Source: Pontibacter amylolyticus (GTDB taxonomy: Bacteria > Bacteroidota > Bacteroidia > Cytophagales > Hymenobacteraceae). Taken from it: 64,000 nt of DNA. Both the position numbers and the translations under genes were made by a program. The notes beneath the pieces are model-generated. The model was given only the letters and a program-made list of their open reading frames with translations, did not search any database and was not told where the DNA came from. Positions 26,835 through 36,762 of this stretch are shown here, in pieces; within the stretch, counting starts at the first letter, position 1; each line of letters starts with the position of its first letter. Location of the stretch: contig NZ_BMFP01000007.1 in assembly GCF_014638845.1 (NCBI RefSeq), forward strand, positions 85,785 through 149,784, read 5' to 3'.

Positions 26835-28241
26835 ATGAGCAAGGAAAAACCTTCTATACCGAAAGGAACCCGTGACTTTGGCCCCGCCGTGGTGGTCAAG
26901 CGCAACTATATATTTGGCGTCATCAAGCGCACCTTCGAGAAATTCGGCTACCTGCCGCTTGAGACGCCCGCCATGGAGCAACTGTCGGTGCTGACGGGCA
27001 AGTATGGCGACGAGGGCGACCAGCTGATCTTCAAAATCCTGAACTCCGGAGATTTCCTGTCTAAAACTTCGGCCGCCGATATCGAGCAAGGTTCGAAGCA
27101 TGTTACCCGCAGAATTTCTGAAAAAGCGCTTCGTTACGACCTGACCGTGCCTTTTGCCCGCTTCGTGGTGATGAACCGCAACGAGATCAGCTTCCCCTTT
27201 AAGCGTTACCAGATACAGCCGGTTTGGCGTGCCGACCGTCCGCAGCGGGGTCGTTACCGCGAATTTTACCAGTGCGATGCCGATGTAGTAGGCACCAACT
27301 CCCTGCTGTGCGAGGCCGAGATCGTGCAGATGATCGACGAGGTGCTGAGTACACTGGGTATGACGGACTTTACCATCAAGATCAACCACCGTGGTGTGCT
27401 GGCAGGTATAGCCCAGGCCATTGGGGAGAAAGGCCGTGAAGGAGACATCTGCGTGGCCATCGACAAGCTTGACAAGATTGGGGCGGATGGTGTGCGCAAA
27501 GAACTGCTGGAGCGAGGTATAGCCGAGAGCGCTGTGGATAAATTGGAGCCGCTTTATGATCTGAAAGGCACAAACCAAGAAATACTGGCCCAACTGCAAA
27601 CCCTGCTGGGCAACACGGAAGAAGGCCAGCGCGGTCTGAGAGACCTGCTAGAGGTATGGGAGTACCTGGATAACCTGGGCAGCGATGCGCTTACAACGCA
27701 GAATCCGTCTGGTCAGCCACGCCTGCAGTTGGACGTCACACTGGCACGTGGCCTCTCCTACTACACCGGCTGCATCTTCGAGGTAAAGGTGAACAACGCG
27801 AACATGGGCAGCATCAGCGGCGGTGGCCGTTATGATAACCTGACGGGTATGTTCGGTATGCCGGGCGTATCAGGTGTGGGCTTCTCGTTTGGCGTGGACC
27901 GCATCTATGATGTGCTGGAGGAACTGCAGCTGTTCCCGGCCAGCAGCGAGGTGGGCACCAAAGTGCTGATCGTGCAGTTTGACAAGGAATCAGAGCGCTA
28001 CGCCCTGCCGCTGCTACAGAAACTGCGCAATGCAGGTATAGCTTCGGAGCTATACCCGGAAAGCGCCAAGCTGAAAAAGCAGATGACTTACGCTGACCAG
28101 AAAAATATCCCGTTTGTGCTGCTGATCGGTTCCGAGGAAATGGCTTCCGGCAAGCTGAAACTGCGTGACATGCAAACCGGCGAGCAGGATGAGCTTTACA
28201 TCGACGACATCATTGCCCAGTTGAAATCCGAAGAGAAATAA
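26835..28241 (+). CDS. hisS: Histidine--tRNA ligase
   Basis: HisRS charges tRNA-His. The 468-residue class II synthetase has the N-terminal GTRDFGP at 10-16, motif 2 region RADRPQRGRYREFYQCD, the histidine-specific ARGLSYYTG near 304-312 and GGGRYDNL near 329-336, and an anticodon-binding C-terminal domain with VLIVQFDKES. The start ATG fits the family. hutH begins eight bases after its stop, so the histidine-charging and histidine-degrading enzymes are likely co-transcribed. Confidence 0.96.
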   Translation: MSKEKPSIPKGTRDFGPAVVVKRNYIFGVIKRTFEKFGYLPLETPAMEQLSVLTGKYGDEGDQLIFKILNSGDFLSKTSAADIEQGSKHVTRRISEKALRYDLTVPFARFVVMNRNEISFPFKRYQIQPVWRADRPQRGRYREFYQCDADVVGTNSLLCEAEIVQMIDEVLSTLGMTDFTIKINHRGVLAGIAQAIGEKGREGDICVAIDKLDKIGADGVRKELLERGIAESAVDKLEPLYDLKGTNQEILAQLQTLLGNTEEGQRGLRDLLEVWEYLDNLGSDALTTQNPSGQPRLQLDVTLARGLSYYTGCIFEVKVNNANMGSISGGGRYDNLTGMFGMPGVSGVGFSFGVDRIYDVLEELQLFPASSEVGTKVLIVQFDKESERYALPLLQKLRNAGIASELYPESAKLKKQMTYADQKNIPFVLLIGSEEMASGKLKLRDMQTGEQDELYIDDIIAQLKSEEK

Positions 28242-28249
28242 CCGACCAC

Positions 28250-29755
28250 ATGAGCGACGTTCACCATATCTCCAGTCAGCACCTGAGCCTGGAACGCATC
28301 GAGGAAATCATCAGCCGTAGGTATACCCTGGCCCTGTCACAAGAGGCGGAGGAGCGCATTTTGCACTGCTACAACTACCTGCACCGCAAGATCGCCAGCA
28401 CCGACAAGAGCATCTATGGCATCAACACCGGTTTTGGCTCGCTTTACAAAAAGCAGATTTCGCACGATAACCTCGAACAGCTGCAGCGCAACCTGGTGAT
28501 GTCGCATGCCTGCGGAATGGGTGACGAAGTGCCGGCGGAGGTGGTGAAACTGATGCTGTTGCTGAAGATCCAGTCACTGGCCTATGGCAACAGCGGGGTG
28601 CAGTTGCAGACGGTGAAACGCCTGATTGACTTCTATAACCGCGATATTTACCCGATCGTGTACCAGCAGGGCTCGCTTGGGGCTAGCGGCGACCTGGCTC
28701 CGCTGGCGCACCTTTGCCTGCCGCTGATCGGTTTGGGCGAGGTATACTACCAGGGCTACCGACTGGAGAGCCGCCACGTGCTCGAGATGTTCAGTTGGGA
28801 GCCGATCGCCCTGCAGGCCAAAGAAGGTCTCGCCTTGCTCAACGGTACACAGTTTATGAGTGCCTATGGCGTATATTGCGTCTTGCAGGCCTTTCGTCTG
28901 TCCAAAGCTGCTGATGTGGTGGGTGCATTGTCACTCGATGCCTTCGATGGCCGCATCGAACCGTTCAATCACCTGATCCACCAGGCGCGTCCGCATAAGG
29001 GGCAACTGGAGACGGCGGCCATTTTCCGCCACCTGCTGCAGGGCAGCGAACTGATCAGCCAGTTTAAGCAGCACGTGCAGGACCCCTACTCCTTCCGCTG
29101 CATTCCGCAGGTACACGGCGCCTCCAAAGACGCTATCCGCTATGCCGAAGGCGTGATCCTGACCGAGATCAATTCCGTGACCGACAACCCGAACATCTTC
29201 CCGGATGAGGACGAGATCATTTCAGGCGGCAACTTCCATGGGCAGCCGCTGGCCCTGGCGCTCGACTTCCTGGCGATTGCATTGGCAGAACTGGGCAGTA
29301 TATCGGAGCGCCGCACCTACCAACTGATCTCCGGCAGCCGCGGTTTGCCGGACTTCCTGGTGGCGGAGCCTGGCCTGAACTCGGGCTTCATGATCACGCA
29401 GTACACGGCCGCTTCTATCGTGAGCCAGACCAAACAGCTTTGCACCCCGGCATCCATCGACACCATCCCCTCATCCAACGGGCAGGAGGACCACGTGAGC
29501 ATGGGATCCAATGCCGCTACGAAGCTTTATAAGGTGGTGCAGAATGTGGAGCGCGTGCTGGCTATTGAGCTAATGAATGCTGCGCAAGCGATGGAATTCA
29601 GACGTCCGCTACGCACTGCCTCGCAACTGGAGCAACTAATGGCCGATTTCCGGGAGCAGATTCCTTTTGTGAGCACCGACCGTGTGATGCATCCGGACAT
29701 GGAGCACAGCGTGGCTTTTCTCAGAACATGCCGTTTGCCTGTTGCACAGGCTTAG
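28250..29755 (+). CDS. hutH: Histidine ammonia-lyase
   Basis: HutH deaminates histidine to urocanate. The 501-residue protein carries the self-forming MIO cofactor triad Ala145-Ser146-Gly147 in GSLGASGDLAPLAH, plus YGINTGFG near 48-55 and the TDNPNIFPDEDEIISGGNFHG stretch around 307-327. Those features are complete, so the enzyme is probably active. The other hut genes are not nearby, which suggests a dispersed histidine pathway. It follows hisS with an eight-base gap and is closed by a hairpin at 29775. Relation to tyrosine or phenylalanine ammonia-lyases cannot be wholly excluded by eye. Confidence 0.92.
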   Translation: MSDVHHISSQHLSLERIEEIISRRYTLALSQEAEERILHCYNYLHRKIASTDKSIYGINTGFGSLYKKQISHDNLEQLQRNLVMSHACGMGDEVPAEVVKLMLLLKIQSLAYGNSGVQLQTVKRLIDFYNRDIYPIVYQQGSLGASGDLAPLAHLCLPLIGLGEVYYQGYRLESRHVLEMFSWEPIALQAKEGLALLNGTQFMSAYGVYCVLQAFRLSKAADVVGALSLDAFDGRIEPFNHLIHQARPHKGQLETAAIFRHLLQGSELISQFKQHVQDPYSFRCIPQVHGASKDAIRYAEGVILTEINSVTDNPNIFPDEDEIISGGNFHGQPLALALDFLAIALAELGSISERRTYQLISGSRGLPDFLVAEPGLNSGFMITQYTAASIVSQTKQLCTPASIDTIPSSNGQEDHVSMGSNAATKLYKVVQNVERVLAIELMNAAQAMEFRRPLRTASQLEQLMADFREQIPFVSTDRVMHPDMEHSVAFLRTCRLPVAQA

Positions 29756-29774
29756 ATAGCACTTTATATTACCG

Positions 29775-29816
29775 GAAATCCGCAGCAGGCCTTAAAACCG
29801 TTGCGGATTTCTCTTT
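29775..29816 (+). terminator. Terminator after hutH
   Basis: GAAATCCGCA (29775-29784) pairs with TGCGGATTTC (29802-29811) across a 17-base loop, and a T-rich stretch follows. Confidence 0.7.
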
Positions 29817-29875
29817 TATAGGCTTTTCTCCTATACCTTGCTTAACTATATTCGTAGCATACCTATTTCGATCGC

Positions 29876-31825
29876 TTGAGACTGCTGCTTTTCATATCAT
29901 TTCTTTTGGCCGCTATACCTGTAGTGGGGCAGCAAGGCTGCTTTCGGGCTTTTCAGAATGGGCAGGAAGTGAAGGTGATCTGCGTTGGTATACCTGTTTT
30001 TTTCGAGGATTGCAGCTCGGATCAGAATGTGAAGTACACGACTTTCTATGATCCGGGACCTAATGCATTTGACCCTCAGAATTATGAGCAGAGCAAATTA
30101 GTCAATCGTGGCGCTGACGGACGTTTTCAGTATACCTACACGAAGCCGGGCAAATACATCATCACGCAGATCATCAACCGCGGTGGTGGCCAAAACACGA
30201 CCATCGAACCGCAGGCGTTTGAAGTGGTGGCCACCCCTCCTCCCGGTTTTACCCTACAGTCCTGCGCGAGCCGATCGGTTCAGGTAACGATTGCCGACAC
30301 CGGCTACGACCAGTATGACATCGATTATGGCGACAATACCGTGGTGCGGGGTGTGAAAGCCGGAGAACAAACGCGCTATACCTACCAGGGCACCACTTCC
30401 TCCTATACCATTCGTGTGCAGGGAAGGTATACGGGCAGCTCCTGCGAGACGAGCAGTACGAGCACGGACACACTCCTGCCGACGCCTCCCACACCAATCA
30501 TCGCGCAGTTGGAAGTGCTGCGGGAAGCGGCAGACGGCGAGCTCCTGTTTGCGCTCAATAATTTGCAGCCGGGCTACCGCTACGTGCTGGAGCGACGCAA
30601 TATGGCTTCCGGAAATTTCGAGGCCATCTACACAAGCGCACCGCTCACGCAAACCAGATGGGCAGACTTCAGGATCGGCAATGTGGACACCCGGCAGCCC
30701 ATCAAGTTCCGGATCCGGCCTGCCGATGACTGTGGCAATCAACTGCCCATCTTTTCAGAGCCCGTCAGTAGCCTGGTCTTGGGCGTGCAGACAGGTAATG
30801 AACTGGCAAACCTCCGTTGGTCAGGTATAGCAGGTGGGGTGCAGCGCTACCAGGTATACCGCGACGGCAACCAGCTTGCTGAACTGAACAGCAACACGAC
30901 CACCTACACCGACCCCAACCTGAAATGCGGCCAAAACTACTGCTACCAGGTCATCAGCACCCTGAATAACGGGCAAAGCCGCTCGATCTCCGCTTCCCGC
31001 TGCATACAGGCCACTTCCACCGCCACACCACCCGCCGGCTACCTGTACAGCACGTATGACGAAAACAACCAGGTACAAATTACCCTGGCCGTACCGCAAG
31101 GCCAGACAGTTAGCCTGGTTCGCTACCAGCGTAGCATCGATGGGGTGCCGTTTACTGATCTGGCAACCAGCGAGCAGGCGGTATATACGGACCCATTGCA
31201 GCCATTGAATCCGGTGTGTTACCGCGCCAACTATACCAATCTCTGTGAACGCAGTGCACCTCTCAGCAATACCACTTGCCCCATATACCTGATCGCGCAG
31301 CCCCAGGAAAACTCCCCGAACATCACGTTGGGCTGGACGGGTTACGTGGGTTTTCCGGATGGGGTGGGCAGCTATACCCTGGAACTGCTGGACACCAACA
31401 ACCGTGTCGTCCGCAACCTACCTGTTTCTGGCAACACCTACCTGGAGCGCAACCCGAGCGATGAACTGCAGGAGGTGCGCTACCGTATTCAGGTGACTTC
31501 CGGTAATGGCAGTGCCCGTTCTTACTCCAATATTGTGGTGATTCAGCAGCCCGTGCAGGTGCACATCCCGAATGCGTTTACCCCCAACGACGACGGCCTA
31601 AATGATGTGTTCGAAGTGAAAGGCCGGTTTATCAAATCCTTCAGCATCAAGGTATACAGCCACATGGGGCAGGTCGTGTTCGCTTCAGACGACCGCAGCA
31701 CCAGCTGGGACGGCACCAACCAAGGCAAACCAATGCCTGCAGGTGCTTACGCCTACGAGGTGAACATTGTAAGTAACTCCGGGGAGACAAAGCAGCGCAT
31801 CGGTACTGTTACCTTGCTGCGCTAA
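29876..31825 (+). CDS. Secreted protein with PKD-like and CHU_C gliding/T9SS domain
   Basis: The 649-residue protein starts with a signal peptide (MRLLLFISFLLAAIPVVGQ, cleavage after about residue 19). A PKD-like beta domain with DIDYGDNTVVRG lies near 140-150, followed by several fibronectin-type or PKD-like segments with paired cysteines. The C-terminal 85 residues form a CHU_C domain: VHIPNAFTPNDDGLNDVFEV, FSIKVYSHMGQVVF and MPAGAYAYEVNI. CHU_C is a type B sorting domain for T9SS secretion in Bacteroidota. The start is TTG, supported by the signal peptide beginning there. Its function is unknown, and a surface adhesin-like role is a guess. Confidence 0.85.
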   Translation: MRLLLFISFLLAAIPVVGQQGCFRAFQNGQEVKVICVGIPVFFEDCSSDQNVKYTTFYDPGPNAFDPQNYEQSKLVNRGADGRFQYTYTKPGKYIITQIINRGGGQNTTIEPQAFEVVATPPPGFTLQSCASRSVQVTIADTGYDQYDIDYGDNTVVRGVKAGEQTRYTYQGTTSSYTIRVQGRYTGSSCETSSTSTDTLLPTPPTPIIAQLEVLREAADGELLFALNNLQPGYRYVLERRNMASGNFEAIYTSAPLTQTRWADFRIGNVDTRQPIKFRIRPADDCGNQLPIFSEPVSSLVLGVQTGNELANLRWSGIAGGVQRYQVYRDGNQLAELNSNTTTYTDPNLKCGQNYCYQVISTLNNGQSRSISASRCIQATSTATPPAGYLYSTYDENNQVQITLAVPQGQTVSLVRYQRSIDGVPFTDLATSEQAVYTDPLQPLNPVCYRANYTNLCERSAPLSNTTCPIYLIAQPQENSPNITLGWTGYVGFPDGVGSYTLELLDTNNRVVRNLPVSGNTYLERNPSDELQEVRYRIQVTSGNGSARSYSNIVVIQQPVQVHIPNAFTPNDDGLNDVFEVKGRFIKSFSIKVYSHMGQVVFASDDRSTSWDGTNQGKPMPAGAYAYEVNIVSNSGETKQRIGTVTLLR

Positions 31826-31839
31826 ATAATAGGCAGTCT

Positions 31840-32214
31840 ATGACCAGAAAAGAAATCATTGAGCATTACATCAGGGCTTATAACAGCTTCGATGTGCCGG
31901 GTATGCTGCTATACCTGCATGAAGAAGTGGCGTTCAGAAACATATCAAATGGCGAAGTCAACCTGTCGCTGCAAGGTATAGACGCCTTTCGGGAACAGGC
32001 TGAGCGAGCTGCAAAGCTGTTCGGGGAGCGGGAACAAGTGGTGCTTCAGTATCAGGAGCAGGAAAACGAAGCAGAAGTCGTGATAGCTTACCGGGCCGTG
32101 CTAGCCACAGACTTATCCGAAGAACTGAAAGCAGGCGACACCCTAAAACTGAAGGGGAAAACGATTTTCGGCTTCCGGCAGGACAAGATCATTTCTATAG
32201 AAGACCACAGCTGA
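31840..32214 (+). CDS. SnoaL/NTF2-like domain protein
   Basis: This 124-residue protein has the pattern of the NTF2-like/SnoaL fold: an N-terminal helix (IIEHYIRAYNSFDVPGMLLYL) followed by curved-sheet strands, with the motif GEVNLSLQGIDAFREQAE and the closing strands IFGFRQDKIISIEDHS. Such proteins are isomerases, hydrolases or small ligand binders. No catalytic set stands out. It starts 14 bases after the CHU_C gene and may be transcribed with it. A terminator follows. Confidence 0.78.
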   Translation: MTRKEIIEHYIRAYNSFDVPGMLLYLHEEVAFRNISNGEVNLSLQGIDAFREQAERAAKLFGEREQVVLQYQEQENEAEVVIAYRAVLATDLSEELKAGDTLKLKGKTIFGFRQDKIISIEDHS

Positions 32215-32222
32215 TAAGGCGC

Positions 32223-32257
32223 AAAAAAGAAGAGCCGGTAAGCCGGCTCCTCTTTTT
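32223..32257. terminator. Terminator between convergent genes
   Basis: AAAAAGAAGAGCCGG (from 32224) pairs with CCGGCTCCTCTTTTT with one mismatch around a TAAG loop. It can serve the NTF2-like gene and, on the other strand, the 1229-residue secreted protein. Confidence 0.8.
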
Positions 32258-32274
32258 CACCAAACAACCAAACG

Positions 32275-35200
32275 TTATCTTCTTAGCAACAGCTTGATAC
32301 TCTGCATACCTGAGTCGGTAACCAAACGGGCCACATACATGCCATCTGACATGGCTTGCCCCTGTAGTTCATACTCATACAGTTGTTTTGCTTTGGCAGT
32401 GCCCTCTCCAACCTTTTTCACAAGTCGGCCGTTCAGGTCGTACACCTCCAGGGTATAAGCCCCGTCTGTTTCCAGCGCAAATGAGATCGTGGTTCTGTCG
32501 GAGAAAGCGTTCGGATAGGCCACCAGCTTTGCCACTACTTCTGCACCAGGCAATTGTATACCGAGCGCCTCCAGCTCTGCCTTTGCCAGTAAGTCCGGGT
32601 TTTTCGGATCGTAAAGCACCATCGCACCCATACCGATGCGATGGATGGCCGTAGCCTCCTCCGCATCACCCGCCTGGTTGTCGTACACGATCCGGCCGCT
32701 CTCTTCTTCCCAGATCATCAGGCGCAGCCGGTCGTTCGGGTTCTTCACATTCAGGGCATGGTTCACGATGGCCACCAGGAAACCATACCCACTCCTGCCG
32801 TTGATCGTCCCTTTCCCTTTAAAATTGGCCTCCTGCCCGAACACGATCAAACGCTCAGCTTCAAAGGAAGTGCTCTTAAAATTCAGGTCATTTTCCTTCA
32901 GATGAAAGGCGACCTGTCCCTGCACCTCTTCGGTACGGTTCCGGTACTGCACGGCCACGCCAAAATAACCCCTGCCCTCCTGCTGCATATAGTCCAGATG
33001 CGTGTTCTGGGGTGAGTGGAGCCAGCCGGCAGCTGCCACGATGCGGTCATCAGGGTTGTAAACAGCTACTTTGTGTGTGGCCGAATTCATGCCGCAGTCG
33101 TTGCCGTAACTGGCGTTCACTTCATAAAAACCAGCTGCAGTTGGCCAATCCGTAGTGATTTGGTTGGTGCCTTGTCCGCCCAGTGTGACGGCTTCCGGCC
33201 CTTCCACGGCCCAGGTATAGGAAGTAGCTTTCGTGCTCTCCAAGGTATAGGTGACGTTTTCAGCACCAGCCCGGATCTTGTCCGGACCAGTTATCGCCTG
33301 TTGCACCACCGGCACACATGGCGCATCCTGGCTATATTTGATGGTAAAGGCTTTCCTGGTCGTGATGTTTCCATAGTTAAGGCCAATCAGGTATAGGTTA
33401 TGCTGGGCGTCTAAGATAAAGTCATACAAAAAATCCGACCCCAAACCCAGAACATTATCCGACTCTTTTGTCCAAAGCACCTCCCCGTCTTCACTGTTAT
33501 GCCTGGCTACTACAAAGGTTCTCCTCATATTGCCAGCCACGTAAACATTCCCCTCGTTGTCCAGCTTTAGCCTTGTGCCGCTTTCACCTTGAATCCATTG
33601 TTCATGCCGGTGCGACCATAGCTCAGTTCCGTCGGCCGCATTGTACTTAAGGATGGAAATCTGCATGCCGTTCGCATCACTTTGGTTGATGCCTGCCACG
33701 TACACGCCGCCCGCTTTGTCAACAGCGATCGCCTCTGGCACATCGCGCCTGCCATCAGTTCCGTAAGTTGATACCCATACCTCTTTGCCATCCTCTGCAT
33801 TGTATTTGATGGTTGCGAAATTGTTAACAAACGATTTGTTTCCCGTTACATAGATGCCCCCAGCTCCATCAGCAGCAATAGCTGTCGGATATCCATTATC
33901 GTGTAGGGCAATCCAGCGTTCTTCGCCATTAGCGCTGCTATACCTGATGGTAGCCATTTTAACCGTTCTATCACTGCCGAACACCGTGCCGGCTGCATAC
34001 AAGTTGCCATTTCCATCAAGGACAAGGTCTTTGACATGATCACTCCCGGAAGTACCGCCATATTTTTTCTCCCAGACCCTGCTGCCGGAAGCCGCATCAA
34101 ATTTTGCGGTAAGGAAAGAGCTGATCATCTCAAAACTCACCCTTGGTTTTTCCTCAGCGCCTGCCACATAAACATTTCCGGCATCATCGAGTACCATGGC
34201 ATTTAATTGAACTGGCACCTCGTAATTTACACGAACCTGAGACCGCCATACCAGCTCACCATCCGTAGCCTGGAGCTTCAGTAGCAGCCCTTTGGAGGTG
34301 ACCACATACACGCCACCGCCTTTATCCAGGGCAATGAAATTTCTGCTGTAAGCTGTTCGAATGTCCCTGTAATGTTTGTTCCAAAGCATTTCTCCGGAAG
34401 CAGCATATTTAACGGCATACACATACTTCTCACCAAATTCAATGGTGATAATTCCAGTTGCGTATGTATTTCCAGCCTCGTCTACCACTACGTCCGTCCC
34501 TGTGTACTGAACTGGTCCATTCCAACCGTATCTCTGACTCCAGGCATCGTCCCCGTTCGCGGCATTCATTTTGGTGACCATCATACTTTGGGTTTGGTCG
34601 CCGACGTCATTATAAACACTACCTGTCAGGTATAGCCCCCCGTCAATACTGGTTAGCACCATTGACTTCAGATACGGCCGAGTACTTATAAGTCGCTTTT
34701 CCCATACTTGTTCACCTGAAGCACCATCGTAACGAATAACAACATAGTTTTCCTTTCCTCCCTGGAAATAGCTGCTACCTGATATAAAAACCCCGTCCTG
34801 TCTGTCTACTGCTATCGAAGTTGCCTGGCTGAAATCAGCACCGCTACTACTAGACGTGTTAGACCAGATGATCTCGCCACTTGCTGCGTTTAGCTTTAGC
34901 GTTGAAAAAAAGGCTGTGCCGGATTCACTGACGCCTGTCACATAGACGCCTCCGGCACCGTCCAGGGCTATATCACGCCCTGTGCTTCCCCTTGTGTTTC
35001 CCCGAAACTTGGTCATCCAACTTTGCTGGCCGGTATTCAAGTCGTACTTCAGGATGATCATGTCATTGTCATTGTGTTTCCCAACAACATAAACACCGGT
35101 CTCGTCCAATTCCAGGAGGTGCCCTACTTGCCTCGGCTCGCCACCAATGCGGTGTCCGACTACCCAGGCCTGGGAACCATCCTGACTATTGTATTTGATG

Positions 35201-35964
35201 GTTGTAATGGCGTTAGCATTAACGATTACATCTGAATCCGGATAGGGTTTGTATTTCTCCAAAGTGCTGCCGGTCAGGTATACGCCACCCCTGTCGTCCA
35301 CTTTCACATCGGCTATACCGTCTGTCAGGTCGGCGCTTCCACCATACTGCTGCTGCCACTGCAAGGCGCCGGTCGCTGCGTCGAGCTTGACCAATCTGTA
35401 GTCTGCGTTCACAGTTGACGCCAGGTATACTCCTCCAGACTTGTCTACTGCTATGCCGGCCACATCGGTCAGGTCTTCATCCTGGCCATACGTTACAGAC
35501 CATACCTGGCTCCCGTCAGCCGCATTCAACTTAATCACGGTCGCCATCCGGGTTTCCTCCGAGGTGAAAACATCCCGCCAGATTAAAATGCCCGTCACGT
35601 ATACATTGCCGGCATTGTCAAAGGCAATATCCTGGACCTCTTCATTATAAAGATGTCGGCGAATGTCTTCCTTGTTCCTGAAAGCCCACAACAGTTCCCC
35701 GGCAGGGCTATACTTCACGGCTATAATTCGTTTGTTGGCTCGCTCCCCTACTTCACTGTAACCGATCATGTAGATGTTGCCCTCCGTGTCAACGGCTGAG
35801 TTTATTATCACGCCCGAGCCAATTGGCGGCGTATCATAGCTTTGCAACCATTCTTGTTTTACGCCTTGCGCCCAAACTGGGGATGCTAAGAAAAAGAAAG
35901 CCAATAAGATAAGATAGAGGCGCCAGCTAAGTGCCTCTCTAATGAGGAATAAATGTTTGATCAT
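32275..35964 (-). CDS. Secreted SBBP-type beta-propeller protein with T9SS sorting domain
   Basis: The 1229-residue protein begins with a signal peptide (hydrophobic stretch LYLILLAFFFLASPVWAQ). Sixteen repeats with the core D..GN/GVY..G follow over about residues 45-900, for example VDKSGGVYLAS, LDGAGGVYVTG and LDNEGNVYVAG. These are SBBP/PQQ-like propeller blades, each followed by a W-x-x-x-Y-G strand. A PKD-like domain (ITGPDKIRAGAENVTYTL) lies near 905-960, and a type A T9SS sorting domain ends the protein, with the pattern YPNAFSDRTTISF, YDLNGRLVKKV and a final IKLLLRR. It is exported by T9SS. Its substrate is unknown. Confidence 0.87.
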   Translation of the reverse strand: MIKHLFLIREALSWRLYLILLAFFFLASPVWAQGVKQEWLQSYDTPPIGSGVIINSAVDTEGNIYMIGYSEVGERANKRIIAVKYSPAGELLWAFRNKEDIRRHLYNEEVQDIAFDNAGNVYVTGILIWRDVFTSEETRMATVIKLNAADGSQVWSVTYGQDEDLTDVAGIAVDKSGGVYLASTVNADYRLVKLDAATGALQWQQQYGGSADLTDGIADVKVDDRGGVYLTGSTLEKYKPYPDSDVIVNANAITTIKYNSQDGSQAWVVGHRIGGEPRQVGHLLELDETGVYVVGKHNDNDMIILKYDLNTGQQSWMTKFRGNTRGSTGRDIALDGAGGVYVTGVSESGTAFFSTLKLNAASGEIIWSNTSSSSGADFSQATSIAVDRQDGVFISGSSYFQGGKENYVVIRYDGASGEQVWEKRLISTRPYLKSMVLTSIDGGLYLTGSVYNDVGDQTQSMMVTKMNAANGDDAWSQRYGWNGPVQYTGTDVVVDEAGNTYATGIITIEFGEKYVYAVKYAASGEMLWNKHYRDIRTAYSRNFIALDKGGGVYVVTSKGLLLKLQATDGELVWRSQVRVNYEVPVQLNAMVLDDAGNVYVAGAEEKPRVSFEMISSFLTAKFDAASGSRVWEKKYGGTSGSDHVKDLVLDGNGNLYAAGTVFGSDRTVKMATIRYSSANGEERWIALHDNGYPTAIAADGAGGIYVTGNKSFVNNFATIKYNAEDGKEVWVSTYGTDGRRDVPEAIAVDKAGGVYVAGINQSDANGMQISILKYNAADGTELWSHRHEQWIQGESGTRLKLDNEGNVYVAGNMRRTFVVARHNSEDGEVLWTKESDNVLGLGSDFLYDFILDAQHNLYLIGLNYGNITTRKAFTIKYSQDAPCVPVVQQAITGPDKIRAGAENVTYTLESTKATSYTWAVEGPEAVTLGGQGTNQITTDWPTAAGFYEVNASYGNDCGMNSATHKVAVYNPDDRIVAAAGWLHSPQNTHLDYMQQEGRGYFGVAVQYRNRTEEVQGQVAFHLKENDLNFKSTSFEAERLIVFGQEANFKGKGTINGRSGYGFLVAIVNHALNVKNPNDRLRLMIWEEESGRIVYDNQAGDAEEATAIHRIGMGAMVLYDPKNPDLLAKAELEALGIQLPGAEVVAKLVAYPNAFSDRTTISFALETDGAYTLEVYDLNGRLVKKVGEGTAKAKQLYEYELQGQAMSDGMYVARLVTDSGMQSIKLLLRR

Positions 35965-36426
35965 AGTTTAGTCGTGTTAAATTGTTTTCAAAGGCAAAAA
36001 ATATAATTGTAATAAGGTCACTAAAAGGAAGGGTGATTGGAAGGATCATGCAGTCAGTGCTACAGACCCAAGCGGCAGGGACAGGTGGCAATGCCTGTGG
36101 TAGCGAGACAGAAGCTACAAACCACGAGGCCAGGTATCAAAACCTTTATAAACAGTACTATTCCAAATTAAAATTGGTTACATCAAAAAATTGGTGAATG
36201 CATGATTCTTCCGGGTAAACGCTTCCATTTTCCTGACCAGGCGAATACCTGATTAAACTGTGACGCTATACCTACGGGGCTGGCAGCGGATAAAGATTAA
36301 ATTTTAGTGGCTGCCGATCGCCCTGTAACTAATGTCGCCTTTATGACATTATGCTTGTATATTTGTACAAGCCGAGAGGCTGCTTAACCGTTATATTCGT
36401 AAACAACACCAAAAAGAAGATAGACT
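35965..36426. other. 462-base gap, mostly non-coding
   Basis: The gap holds the promoter of the minus-strand propeller gene and that of ybaB on the plus strand (36358). A 71-codon frame at 35982-36197 was judged not to be a gene. The heptamer TATACCT occurs once near 36266. No other structure was seen. Confidence 0.55.
36358..36365 (+). promoter_or_regulatory. Minus-7 promoter element for ybaB
   Basis: TATATTTG matches TAnnTTTG exactly and lies 61 bases before the ybaB ATG. Confidence 0.5.
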
Positions 36427-36762
36427 ATGTTTGATATGATGGGCATGATGGGCAAGATGAAAGAAGTCCAGGCCAAAATGAAACAAGCGCAGGACAACCT
36501 GCAGCATATTACCGTTACCGCCGAGTCGGGTGCCGGGCTCGTAAAGGCGACCGTGAACGGGCAGCGCAAGCTCCTCAAAATTGAGATCGACGACTCCATT
36601 CTGAACACCAACGACCGCGACATGGTGAATGACCTGGTGGTAGCCGCCGTGAACAATGCCATGCTGACGGCAGGCGAGCGCGCCCAGGAAGAACTGAAAA
36701 AGAGCACAGAAGGCCTTTTACCTAACATCCCCGGCTTAGATCTAGGAAACTTTGGTCTCTAA
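36427..36762 (+). CDS. ybaB: YbaB/EbfC nucleoid-associated protein
   Basis: The 111-residue protein has the family layout, with an N-terminal amphipathic helix (MMGMMGKMKEVQAKMKQAQD), a central beta part VTAESGAGLVKATVNGQRKL, and helices in which NDLVVAAVNNAM is typical. EbfC-type proteins bind DNA as tweezers-shaped dimers. The usual dnaX and recR partners are absent. The next gene, a GT2 glycosyltransferase, overlaps it by 11 bases. Confidence 0.92.
   Translation: MFDMMGMMGKMKEVQAKMKQAQDNLQHITVTAESGAGLVKATVNGQRKLLKIEIDDSILNTNDRDMVNDLVVAAVNNAMLTAGERAQEELKKSTEGLLPNIPGLDLGNFGL

Noticed and set aside
26757-27599. 280-codon antisense frame over hisS
   Set aside because: hisS motifs are complete on the other strand, and the antisense product shows no domain.
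35982-36197. 71-codon frame in the gap before ybaB
   Set aside because: No family, no start context and it overlaps the likely promoter of the minus-strand gene. A real short gene is possible but unsupported.
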